The notes under the pieces are model-generated. The model was not told where the DNA came from. It searched no databases and saw nothing but the letters and a program-made list of their open reading frames with translations. From positions 1 through 14,691 of the forward strand of contig JAFYMM010000075.1 of the NCBI GenBank assembly GCA_017550055.1: DNA of 14,691 nucleotides, given 5' to 3'. Below are positions 1-5,522 of the stretch, in pieces. The position numbers and the translations under genes are program-made. This DNA comes from Paludibacteraceae bacterium. GTDB lineage: Bacteria; Bacteroidota; Bacteroidia; Bacteroidales; Paludibacteraceae. Every line of letters starts with the position of its first letter. Positions within the stretch are counted from its first letter, which is position 1.

Positions 1-1
1 A

Positions 2-36
2 AAATTTGAGGTTTGAAATTTTAAATTTGAGGCTTG
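2..36. repeat. Degenerate heptamer array at left edge
   Basis: Five consecutive 7-bp units can be read in phase: AAATTTG, AGGTTTG, AAATTTT, AAATTTG, AGGCTTG. A 14-bp word (AAATTTGAGGYTTG) therefore recurs 21 bp later. The array may continue left of the window. It is weak and AT-rich, so chance is possible, but the period matches the clearer 7-bp arrays further right. No gene is visible from 1 to 247. Confidence 0.4.
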
Positions 37-118
37 GTGTTAACTTGCTGATATTTAAGCTTATGAGCATGCTTTTCTTTGTTGTGTGAATTTTTTTAAA
101 AAAAATATTAAAAAATAT

Positions 119-149
119 TTTGCTATGTCAAAAAAAAATTACAACTTTG
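119..149 (+). promoter_or_regulatory. Putative Bacteroidota promoter for the DUF3276 gene
   Basis: TTTG at 119-122 is followed after 19 nt by CAACTTTG at 142-149. This resembles the Bacteroidota -33/-7 pattern TTTG...TAnnTTTG, with one mismatch (C for T) in the -7 box. The implied start near 156 gives a leader of about 90 nt before the ATG at 248. Confidence 0.45.
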
Positions 150-204
150 GAGATTGAAAATAAACACTATTTATTTATTTTAACAAAACAAATTAAAATT
201 GATT

Positions 205-221
205 TGACTATTTAATAGTCA
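205..221. promoter_or_regulatory. Short perfect hairpin in the leader of the DUF3276 gene
   Basis: TGACTAT and ATAGTCA form a 7-bp perfect inverted repeat around a 3-nt loop, ending 26 nt before the start codon. It could be a protein-binding site or a small leader hairpin. No U-tract follows, so it is not a terminator. Any role in autoregulation is inference. Confidence 0.3.
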
Positions 222-247
222 GGTACTTAAAACAGAGTTGTATCGAT

Positions 248-658
248 ATGGAAGAATTTAAAAATGAGAGAAAAGAGCAAGAAATTGTGTTCTCTAAGTC
301 GGTAAAAGCGGGTAAACGTATCTATTACCTTGATGTGAAACGTAGTCGTAACAATGATTTATTTCTTGCAATCACTGAGAGTAAGAAGAAATTCGCAGAA
401 GATGAAAATGCTCCTGTAATGTATGAAAAGCACAAAATTTTCCTTTACAAAGAGGATTTTGAGAAGTTCACAGAAGCGTTGACAGAGATTATCGGTTTTA
501 TCAATGAAAACAATGCTGCTAATGGCGCACGCGACATTCGTGAGTTCCGCAGTTTTCGTAATGAACAACCTGCTGCTGTAGTGGAAGCACCTGTAGTAGA
601 AGCGGCTCCTGCAACAGAAGAGAAAAAATATGATTTCGATGTAGATTTCGAAATTTAA
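248..658 (+). CDS. PUR-domain DNA/RNA-binding protein (DUF3276 family)
   Basis: A protein of 136 residues, recognised as the Bacteroidota DUF3276 family. Its members adopt the PUR-alpha-like fold, which binds single-stranded or duplex nucleic acid. The N-terminal two thirds (about residues 10-92) carry the conserved core: an EIVFSKSVKAGKRIYYLDVK strand region, then KIFLYKEDFEKF and a helix ending near FINEN. An Ala/Pro/Glu-rich linker (about 107-126) leads to a short acidic tail ending FDVDFEI. There is no signal peptide or membrane segment, so it acts in the cytoplasm. The gene has a candidate promoter upstream (119-149) and a strong terminator downstream (703-734), so it is probably monocistronic. 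The family is recognised from sequence; the cellular targets are not known from anything visible here. Confidence 0.85.
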   Translation: MEEFKNERKEQEIVFSKSVKAGKRIYYLDVKRSRNNDLFLAITESKKKFAEDENAPVMYEKHKIFLYKEDFEKFTEALTEIIGFINENNAANGARDIREFRSFRNEQPAAVVEAPVVEAAPATEEKKYDFDVDFEI

Positions 659-702
659 TATTTAAGAGGATTTTTATAAAATTCTTTTAATTGAAGAATA
701 TG

Positions 703-734
703 AATAGGCTGAGAATTTTCGGCCTATTTTTTTT
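703..734 (+). terminator. Rho-independent terminator after the DUF3276 gene
   Basis: A 10-bp stem pairs AATAGGCTGA (703-712) with TCGGCCTATT (719-728), including one T-G wobble, around a 6-nt loop. A run of T continues to 734. Confidence 0.9.
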
Positions 735-746
735 GTAATGTAAGTA

Positions 747-778
747 TTTGGTGGAATGAGCATTTTTTTGTAAATTTG
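747..778 (+). promoter_or_regulatory. Bacteroidota-type promoter for era
   Basis: TTTG at 747-750, then 20 nt, then a perfect -7 box TAAATTTG at 771-778. Box sequences and spacing match the Bacteroidota housekeeping consensus. It lies just after the upstream terminator. The predicted start near 785 leaves a leader of about 64 nt before era. Confidence 0.75.
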
Positions 779-848
779 CACGTTAGAAGTCGTAGGTAAT
801 AAAATGACTAAATTTTATTTGTAAAAACGACGGATTATCTATGTAACT

Positions 849-1748
849 ATGTCACACAAAGCAGGTTTTGTAAATATTGTGGGTAACCCCAATGTGGGTA
901 AATCTACGTTGATGAACGCCCTTGTAGGCGAAAGAATTTCTATTATCACGTCTAAAGCGCAGACAACTCGCCATCGTATTATGGGTATCGTGAATGGTGA
1001 GGATTTCCAAATTGTATATTCAGACACGCCAGGAGTGTTGAAGCCTAACTATAAGTTGCAGGAGTCGATGCTCGGATTTTCGCAATCGGCATTGACAGAT
1101 GCAGATGTGTTGTTGTATGTGACTGATGTGTTGGATTCGGCAGAGAAGAATGCTTTTTTTCTTGATAAAGTCAAAAAAATGGACCATGTGAATACCATTT
1201 TGATAATCAATAAAATTGACCTTATCGACCAAAAGAAATTGGAGGAGTTGGTAGAGTTTTGGCATAAAGAACTGCCTAATGCTGAAATATTCCCAATTTC
1301 GGCTGCTGAAAAGTTTGGTATTGAGCAGTTGTTTGAGCGCATTAAGGGATTGTTGCCTGATTCGCCTCCGTTTTTTGATAAGGATGCGTTGACAGACCGT
1401 CCTGAGCGTTTTTTTGTGAATGAGATTATTCGAGAGAAAATACTTCTTAATTACGACAAAGAGATACCATACGCAGTGGAGGTGATGGTGGAGGAATTCA
1501 AAGAAGATGATGATATTATACGCATAAGTGCTGTGGTGTTCTGTGAGCGTGATTCGCAAAAGGGTATCATCATAGGCAAGCAAGGTGCTGCTTTGCGCAA
1601 AGTGGGGACTGAGGCTCGTAAGGATATTGAGGCTTTTTTTGAGAAAAAAGTATTCCTTCAATTGTATGTGAAGGTGGAGAAAGATTGGCGTAATAGAGAG
1701 CGTAAGTTGCGCAATTTTGGTTATCAGTTTGAACACAAAGAGGGTTAA
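849..1748 (+). CDS. era: GTPase Era
   Basis: A 299-residue protein of the usual Era length. The N-terminal GTPase domain shows every G motif: G1 GNPNVGKST at 12-20, switch I with T39/T40, G3 DTPG at 59-62, G4 NKID at 121-124 and G5 SAA at 151-153. The C-terminal KH domain (about 205-290) carries the RNA-binding loop GKQG at 243-246. Era binds the 3' end of 16S rRNA and promotes maturation of the 30S ribosomal subunit at the inner face of the membrane. The ATG at 849 is chosen because residues 6-20 then match the family's N-terminus; an ATG at 841 is followed at once by a stop. A good promoter precedes it, and the DUF3078 gene follows 76 bp downstream without an evident terminator, so the two may be co-transcribed. 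Confidence 0.97.
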   Translation: MSHKAGFVNIVGNPNVGKSTLMNALVGERISIITSKAQTTRHRIMGIVNGEDFQIVYSDTPGVLKPNYKLQESMLGFSQSALTDADVLLYVTDVLDSAEKNAFFLDKVKKMDHVNTILIINKIDLIDQKKLEELVEFWHKELPNAEIFPISAAEKFGIEQLFERIKGLLPDSPPFFDKDALTDRPERFFVNEIIREKILLNYDKEIPYAVEVMVEEFKEDDDIIRISAVVFCERDSQKGIIIGKQGAALRKVGTEARKDIEAFFEKKVFLQLYVKVEKDWRNRERKLRNFGYQFEHKEG

Positions 1749-1824
1749 AAAAAATTGTCTAATTAATAACAGGCGAAGATGGTGGTTTGGTACTTGCTAT
1801 TCGCTATTAAAAGAATCTATGAAT

Positions 1825-2823
1825 ATGAAAAAATTATTACTTTCTATTTTTGCGCTTGGCGCATTTGTTGTGTCAGTTAATGGTCAGGACGCGGCAAAAG
1901 CAGTTGCTCAATCTGCACAGTCGGAAGCGGCTAAAATTATTGAGACTACAAAGGCAGAGGAGACAGAAAAGAAATCAAATTGGAAGGTTTCGGGTATTAT
2001 CACATTCAATGCTTCGGCGACAAGTCTTGTGAATTGGGCTGCAGGTGGTAACAACAACATCAATATGGTGGCAGCGGGTAACGTTTCGTTTCTTTACAAA
2101 AATGGTCCTTTTGCGTGGGATTCAAATATTGACACTGACTTTGGTGAAAGTTTTGTTGATAATACTAAGCACAATTGGCAAAAGACTAATGATAAACTTA
2201 ATATCTCAACTAAATTTGGTTGGGAGATGGCAAAATCGTGGTATTTGACTGCTCTTGGTTCTTTCAAAACACAATATGCTTATGGTTATGACTATTCGCA
2301 AGATGAATTGACTCCAATTTCGCAAATTATGACTCCTTCTTATACTGACCTCTCTGTCGGTATTGACTGGAAGCCAAGTAGCATATTCTCTATTTATGTT
2401 TCGCCTGTTGCAGGTCGTATCACTACTGCTACGAATGCTGATTTGCGTGCAAAATATTTTGGCGCGGATTATGTGGAGAAACATCTTGACCCATTGACAG
2501 GAGTGTGTACACGTAATTATCAAGCAGAGTTTGGTGCTTCGCTTAAAGCAGGTGTGAATTTTAATATGATTGATAATTTCAAGGTGATTTCTACGGTGAC
2601 TGTGTTTACGCCTTATTCGGTGAAACCTCACGTTGACCTTGATTGGGATTTGTCGATTTCTTATCAATTCCTTAAAGTGTTGAATGTGTCGCTCGGTACA
2701 CAATTGAAATACTATGACCGTGTGTTGTTTGACGATTTGAATGCAGCAGGTGAAGTGATTGGTCAAAGTCCACGCGTACAATTCAAAACAATTCTTGGTC
2801 TTGGTATCGGTTATAGTTTCTAA
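1825..2823 (+). CDS. DUF3078 outer-membrane beta-barrel protein
   Basis: A 332-residue protein recognised as the Bacteroidota DUF3078 family. The first 21 residues are a clear signal peptide (basic MKK, hydrophobic LLLSIFALGAFVV, cleavage near VNG/Q). An Ala/Glu/Lys-rich, probably helical segment (about 22-50) follows. The rest is alternating aromatic/polar beta structure starting at WKVSGIITFNASATSLVNWA. The chain ends in Tyr-Ser-Phe, a typical BAM-recognised C-terminus of an outer-membrane barrel. The function of the family is not established. The frame is open back to 1717 inside era, but that start would bury the signal peptide; ATG codons at 1819 and 1825 both fit, and 1825 places Lys-Lys directly after Met. 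A strong terminator follows the stop. Confidence 0.8.
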   Translation: MKKLLLSIFALGAFVVSVNGQDAAKAVAQSAQSEAAKIIETTKAEETEKKSNWKVSGIITFNASATSLVNWAAGGNNNINMVAAGNVSFLYKNGPFAWDSNIDTDFGESFVDNTKHNWQKTNDKLNISTKFGWEMAKSWYLTALGSFKTQYAYGYDYSQDELTPISQIMTPSYTDLSVGIDWKPSSIFSIYVSPVAGRITTATNADLRAKYFGADYVEKHLDPLTGVCTRNYQAEFGASLKAGVNFNMIDNFKVISTVTVFTPYSVKPHVDLDWDLSISYQFLKVLNVSLGTQLKYYDRVLFDDLNAAGEVIGQSPRVQFKTILGLGIGYSF

Positions 2824-2844
2824 TTTAGTATTTGATATAAAAAG

Positions 2845-2879
2845 AAATCTCGGTATTTGTTTGATACCGAGATTTTTTT
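2845..2879. terminator. Bidirectional terminator between convergent genes
   Basis: A perfect 12-bp stem pairs AAATCTCGGTAT (2845-2856) with ATACCGAGATTT (2864-2875) around a 7-nt loop. T-rich tails lie on both strands: T7 at 2873-2879 on the plus strand, and a T-rich stretch on the minus strand. It can end the DUF3078 gene and the convergent peptidase gene, whose stop lies at 2882. Confidence 0.93.
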
Positions 2880-2881
2880 GT

Positions 2882-3661
2882 TTATTGAGATATTCCGAGG
2901 ACGTGAGTTTGGATTATGTTGAGGGAGTCGATGAGGTAGGAGCCGCTGAAGCCAGTGATGTCTTTGGCGGTGATTTTTTGTTGGTATGCATGGAGGTAGG
3001 GTTTAGAGAGTGGAGCATAACTCCAATGCCATCGTTCTTCGGCATAGCCTGTGCGAGAGGGGTCGGAGGTGTAGGGTTGGAAGAAGCCGAATTTGTGGGC
3101 GTTGGCGCATAGCCATTGGTATGTGCGCAGGCCTTCGCCGTGAGTCCAATAGTCGGTTTCGACGGAAATGAAGTCGAGGTCGGTGCCCCAATGGTGGCGA
3201 GATGTGCCGGGCATTGAAGAGTAGCGCATGATGTTGTGTATTTTTTGGATGTGTGCTGTTGTGTCGTTTGGTAGGGATGGTGTTGAGTTCCATTTACGTT
3301 CCCAGATTTGGCGTTGGCGGTCGAATGTGCGAGTGGCGGATACGATTGTTAGTGAGATGTTTTCTTTGAGTGCTGAGTCGCGCATTGCGATGTAGGCTTG
3401 GAGGGTTTGTCGTTGGCAATAGATGTTGGTGTGGGAGGTCATGTGAGGGGGGATTGCGATGAAGTTGGTGTCGGTGGCGGGGTCGAATTTGCCAAGCAAT
3501 AGGGATTTAGGTAGGGAGCAGGGAGTAGGGGGTAGGGAGTAGGGAGTAGGGAGCAGGGAGCAGGGAGTTGACTGTTGGCTGTTGTCTGTTGACTGTTGTT
3601 TGTTGGCGTTGTTGCAAGCGAGGAGGGCGATGAGTGTGATTATTAGTGTGATGTGTTTCAT
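2882..3661 (-). CDS. M15-family zinc D,D-peptidase lipoprotein (VanY-like)
   Basis: A 259-residue protein. Residues 1-15 are a lipoprotein signal ending in the lipobox LLAC, with Cys16 as the lipidation site. The catalytic domain (about 55-235) shows the M15 metallopeptidase signature SRHHWGTDLDF at 154-164, giving likely zinc ligands His156 and Asp163. The ERWHW motif at 209-213 supplies the catalytic Glu209 and third ligand His212. The SATRTF segment at 108-113 matches the substrate-binding S-x-x-R-S/T region. Such enzymes trim D-Ala from peptidoglycan stem peptides or cleave similar D,D bonds; the exact substrate is not decided by sequence. Residues 21-51 are an odd low-complexity linker (QQST-type, then heptapeptides such as SLLPTPY) encoded entirely by a tandem 7-bp DNA array. 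Expansion there would shift the frame unless it occurs in threes. The gene is convergent with the DUF3078 gene and divergent from purB. Confidence 0.85.
   Translation of the reverse strand: MKHITLIITLIALLACNNANKQQSTDNSQQSTPCSLLPTPYSLPPTPCSLPKSLLLGKFDPATDTNFIAIPPHMTSHTNIYCQRQTLQAYIAMRDSALKENISLTIVSATRTFDRQRQIWERKWNSTPSLPNDTTAHIQKIHNIMRYSSMPGTSRHHWGTDLDFISVETDYWTHGEGLRTYQWLCANAHKFGFFQPYTSDPSRTGYAEERWHWSYAPLSKPYLHAYQQKITAKDITGFSGSYLIDSLNIIQTHVLGISQ
3511..3601. repeat. Compound 13-unit heptamer array inside a CDS
   Basis: Eight in-phase units of GYAGGGA (3511-3566: gtaggga, gcaggga, gtagggg, gtaggga x3, gcaggga x2) are followed without a break by five units of the GTTGACT type (3567-3601: gttgact, gttggct, gttgtct, gttgact, gttgttt). 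A weaker unit (gttggcg) follows. The array lies within the lipoprotein gene and encodes residues about 21-51. The plus strand has at least eight GGG runs with mostly 4-nt spacers, which fits the canonical G-quadruplex pattern. Confidence 0.95.
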
Positions 3662-3699
3662 TTTGTGATGTGTTTTTGGGGTTAATATTTTTGTCGATG

Positions 3700-3707
3700 C
3701 AAAGGTA
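3700..3707 (-). promoter_or_regulatory. -7 box for the peptidase lipoprotein gene
   Basis: On the minus strand this reads TACCTTTG, a perfect TAnnTTTG box about 40 nt upstream of the start codon at 3661. No clear TTTG is found at the matching -33 distance, so the promoter is only partly supported. Confidence 0.5.
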
Positions 3708-3727
3708 GTGAAAATTTTGTAAAAAGG

Positions 3728-3759
3728 TTTGGCTTGTTGGTATTTTTTTTTTATCTTTG
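3728..3759 (+). promoter_or_regulatory. Bacteroidota-type promoter upstream of purB
   Basis: TTTG at 3728-3731, 20 nt, then a perfect TATCTTTG box at 3752-3759. Transcription would start near 3766, giving purB an unusually long leader of about 300 nt. No equally good promoter was found closer to purB or in the later spacers of the purine cluster, so this may drive all four genes. Confidence 0.7.
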
Positions 3760-3788
3760 CAATGATAATTGTATTTTTTTTGAAAATT

Positions 3789-3875
3789 ATGTTTACTATT
3801 GGTACACAGGCGGTTATGTTATGTATGGGTATGCGCTGCGAGGCGATGTGTGGTGTTGTGTGCCGTGAGATATAA
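3789..3875 (+). CDS. Possible leader peptide (28 codons), uncertain
   Basis: An ATG 23 nt after the predicted transcription start opens a 28-residue ORF rich in Met and Cys (MFTIGTQAVMLCMGMRCEAM and eight more residues, ending REI). It stops three bases before a terminator-like hairpin. The arrangement promoter - short ORF - hairpin - purB resembles an attenuator leader. There is no homology evidence, no convincing ribosome binding site, and a chance ORF of this size is common. Confidence 0.15.
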   Translation: MFTIGTQAVMLCMGMRCEAMCGVVCREI

Positions 3876-3877
3876 GG

Positions 3878-3914
3878 AGAGTGATGCTTTGTGTGTCGCT
3901 CTTTGTGTTTTTTT
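3878..3914 (+). terminator. Terminator-like hairpin in the purB leader
   Basis: AGAGTGA (3878-3884) pairs with TCGCTCT (3896-3902) with one T-G wobble around an 11-nt loop. The stem can be extended by two further G-T wobbles. Seven T residues follow at 3908-3914. It is weaker than the other terminators in the window, and the T run begins 5 nt after the stem. It lies between the promoter and purB, so it could be an attenuator or simply chance. Confidence 0.3.
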
Positions 3915-3957
3915 AGGGGTGAATATACACTGTTGGTGGGTGTCAGTCTTCTTCGGT

Positions 3958-3979
3958 GAAGGTTGCTTGAAGGTTGCTT
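3958..3979. repeat. Tandem 11-bp duplication
   Basis: GAAGGTTGCTT occurs twice in direct tandem (3958-3968, 3969-3979) and leads into GAGGGTAAGG, the start of the next G-rich array. The phrase GAGGGTAAGGAG also appears at the 11-bp array near 12929-12940, so the two loci share repeat vocabulary. Confidence 0.8.
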
Positions 3980-3983
3980 GAGG

Positions 3984-4033
3984 GTAAGGAGCAGGGGGGT
4001 AGGGAGCAGGGAGCAAGGAGTAGGGAATAGGGT
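3984..4033. repeat. G-rich heptamer array in the purB leader
   Basis: Units gtaagga, gcagggg, (one extra g), gtaggga, gcaggga, gcaagga, gtaggga, atagggt form about seven copies of the GYAGGGA heptamer. The strand orientation matches the array inside the peptidase gene 0.4 kb away. It ends 34 bp before the purB start codon and would be transcribed as a G-rich leader RNA. Confidence 0.9.
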
Positions 4034-4067
4034 GGATTTTTAGTAATTTTATAAATATATATATTTT

Positions 4068-5366
4068 ATGATTGAACGTTATAGTCGTCCGGCAATGCGC
4101 AATGTTTGGACGGAAGAGAACAAATTTAATGCTTATTTGAAGGTTGAACTTTATGCTTCGGAGGCATGGAGTAAACTTGGTGTTGTTCCTGAAGAGGATA
4201 TTAAAAAACTTTGGGAGAATGCTTCATTTTCAATTCCTAGGATTTATGAGATTGAGCAACAAACGCGTCATGATGTTGTGGCGTTTACGCGTGCGGTGAG
4301 TGAGACTTTGGGGGAAGAGCGTAAGTGGGTTCATTATGGATTGACTTCGACAGATGTGGTTGATACTGCTAATGGATATTTGATTAAGCAGGCGAACGAT
4401 ATTTTGCGTGAGGATTTGCGTGAGTTTGTAGATGTGTTGCGCAAACAGGCAATCCGCTTTAAATCGCAACCTTGTATTGGTAGGACTCATGGTATTCATG
4501 CAGATATTACTTCGTTTGGTTTGAAATGGGTGTTGTGGTATGCAGAGATGAAACGTAATGTTGAGCGTTTTGAGCGTGCAGCAGCGGATGTTGAATGTGG
4601 CAAGATGAGTGGTGCTGTGGGTAATTTTGCAAATATTCCTCCATTTATAGAGGAGTATGTGTGTGAGCATCTTGGTATTAATCATGCATTGGTTAGTACT
4701 CAGGTGTTGCAACGCGACCGTCATGCATATTATATGGCAACGTTGGCAGTGATTGCGTCGTCGCTTGAGCAAATGGCTCTTGAGATTCGTAACTTGCAAC
4801 GTACGGAGGTGCATGAGGTGGAAGAGGCATTCGGTAAAGGTCAAAAGGGCTCGTCGGCTATGCCACATAAGCGTAATCCTATTTCGTCAGAGAATATTTG
4901 TGGTTGTGCGCGTGTGATGCGTGGTTATATGGCTACATTTGCTGAAAACGTGGCATTGTGGCATGAGCGTGATATTTCGCACTCGGCTACTGAGCGTATT
5001 ATTTTGCCTGATGCGACTATGTTGCTTGACTATATGCTTAATCGCTTTAAGGGTATATTGGAGAATATTGTTATTTTCCCTGAACAGATGTTGGCAAATA
5101 TTTATCGTACTAAGAAGGTTATTTTTGCTCAACGCGTGATGAATGCTTTGATTGAGAGGGGATTTGTGCGTGAAGAGGCATACGATACGGTTCAACCTAT
5201 TGCTATGCGTGCATGGGGCGAGGGATTGGATTATCAAGAGTTGCTTGCAGAGAACGAAAAGGTGATGAGTTATTTGACTCGCGAGGAGTTGGATGCTTGC
5301 TTTACTTTGGATTATTATTTCTCGCAAGTGGATTACATTTATAAACGTAACGGTATTGAAGAGTAA
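4068..5366 (+). CDS. purB: Adenylosuccinate lyase
   Basis: A 432-residue member of the fumarase/aspartase superfamily. It acts twice in purine synthesis: it splits SAICAR to AICAR plus fumarate, and adenylosuccinate to AMP plus fumarate. Visible motifs are HYGLTSTDVVDTA, GRTHGIHAD with catalytic His141, and the superfamily signature GSSAMPHKRNP with Ser262/Ser263 and Lys268. His68 lies in TRHDV. These positions line up exactly with Bacillus subtilis PurB numbering, and the N-terminus (MIERYSRP...WTEENKF) is of that roughly 430-residue type. From memory, many Bacteroides PurB proteins are instead the longer E. coli-like type, so this form may be an alternative or transferred version (inference). 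The gene is first of four purine genes. A heptamer array and long leader precede it, and guaB follows after 156 bp of repeat-rich spacer. Confidence 0.96.
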   Translation: MIERYSRPAMRNVWTEENKFNAYLKVELYASEAWSKLGVVPEEDIKKLWENASFSIPRIYEIEQQTRHDVVAFTRAVSETLGEERKWVHYGLTSTDVVDTANGYLIKQANDILREDLREFVDVLRKQAIRFKSQPCIGRTHGIHADITSFGLKWVLWYAEMKRNVERFERAAADVECGKMSGAVGNFANIPPFIEEYVCEHLGINHALVSTQVLQRDRHAYYMATLAVIASSLEQMALEIRNLQRTEVHEVEEAFGKGQKGSSAMPHKRNPISSENICGCARVMRGYMATFAENVALWHERDISHSATERIILPDATMLLDYMLNRFKGILENIVIFPEQMLANIYRTKKVIFAQRVMNALIERGFVREEAYDTVQPIAMRAWGEGLDYQELLAENEKVMSYLTREELDACFTLDYYFSQVDYIYKRNGIEE

Positions 5367-5371
5367 TTCAC

Positions 5372-5458
5372 AATTTTTTCACCTAAAGGTTCAAAGACCT
5401 TCGGTTCATAATTTTTTCACCTAAAGGTTCAAAGACCTTCGGTTCATAATTCATAATT
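5372..5458. repeat. Two 38-bp direct repeats plus TTCATAA heptamers
   Basis: A 38-bp unit occurs twice head to tail (5372-5409, 5410-5447). Each copy holds an inverted repeat (AAGGT...ACCTT, 6-nt loop) and a T6 run, and ends in TTCAT. After the second copy, TTCATAA repeats in 7-bp steps (5443-5449, 5450-5456). The copies appear identical. There is no spacer between them, so this is not a CRISPR. Confidence 0.95.
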
Positions 5459-5469
5459 GAATATCGTCC

Positions 5470-5497
5470 GTAGATTGTTGACTGTTGACTGTCGACT
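5470..5497. repeat. GTTGACT heptamer array before guaB
   Basis: Four in-phase units: gtagatt, gttgact, gttgact, gtcgact. It is the same unit family as the second half of the array in the peptidase gene (3567-3601), in the same orientation. It ends 25 bp before the guaB start codon. Confidence 0.85.
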
Positions 5498-5522
5498 GAG
5501 CGGAGCGAAAAAAACTAAATAT

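Larger units (their letters stand above)
3662..4067. other. Divergent regulatory and leader region (406 bp, no confident gene)
   Basis: The spacer between the divergent peptidase and purB genes holds back-to-back promoters (3700-3707 minus, 3728-3759 plus). It also holds a 28-codon ORF (3789-3875, Met/Cys-rich), a terminator-like hairpin (3878-3914), an 11-bp duplication (3958-3979) and a G-rich heptamer array (3984-4033). The final 34 bp before purB are AT-rich. A 60-codon ORF at 3799-3981 is Cys/Val-rich, runs into the repeats and has no recognisable features. No purine-riboswitch core was recognised. Confidence 0.7.

Noticed and set aside
1020..1736. Long antisense ORF opposite era (and similar ones opposite the DUF3078, purB, guaA and guaB genes)
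   Set aside because: Translations are low-complexity shadows of well-supported genes on the other strand, with no domain or signal features.
1717..1824. Longer start for the DUF3078 protein inside era
   Set aside because: It overlaps era and hides the signal peptide; starts at 1819 or 1825 are far better.
3799..3981. 60-codon plus-strand ORF between the peptidase and purB genes
   Set aside because: Cys/Val-rich translation with no domain, start far from a ribosome site, overlaps a terminator-like hairpin and runs into the 11-bp repeat; most likely chance.
3760..4067. Purine (guanine/PRPP) riboswitch ahead of purB
   Set aside because: The long leader invited this, but I could not recognise the conserved junction or loop sequences of a purine riboswitch.
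5372..5447. CRISPR array
   Set aside because: Only two copies, directly abutting, with no spacers and no cas genes in the window.
5457..5522. Upstream extension of guaB by 22 codons
   Set aside because: It is encoded mostly by the GTTGACT array and does not match IMPDH N-termini; the start at 5523 puts Cys305 and Arg401 at the E. coli positions.
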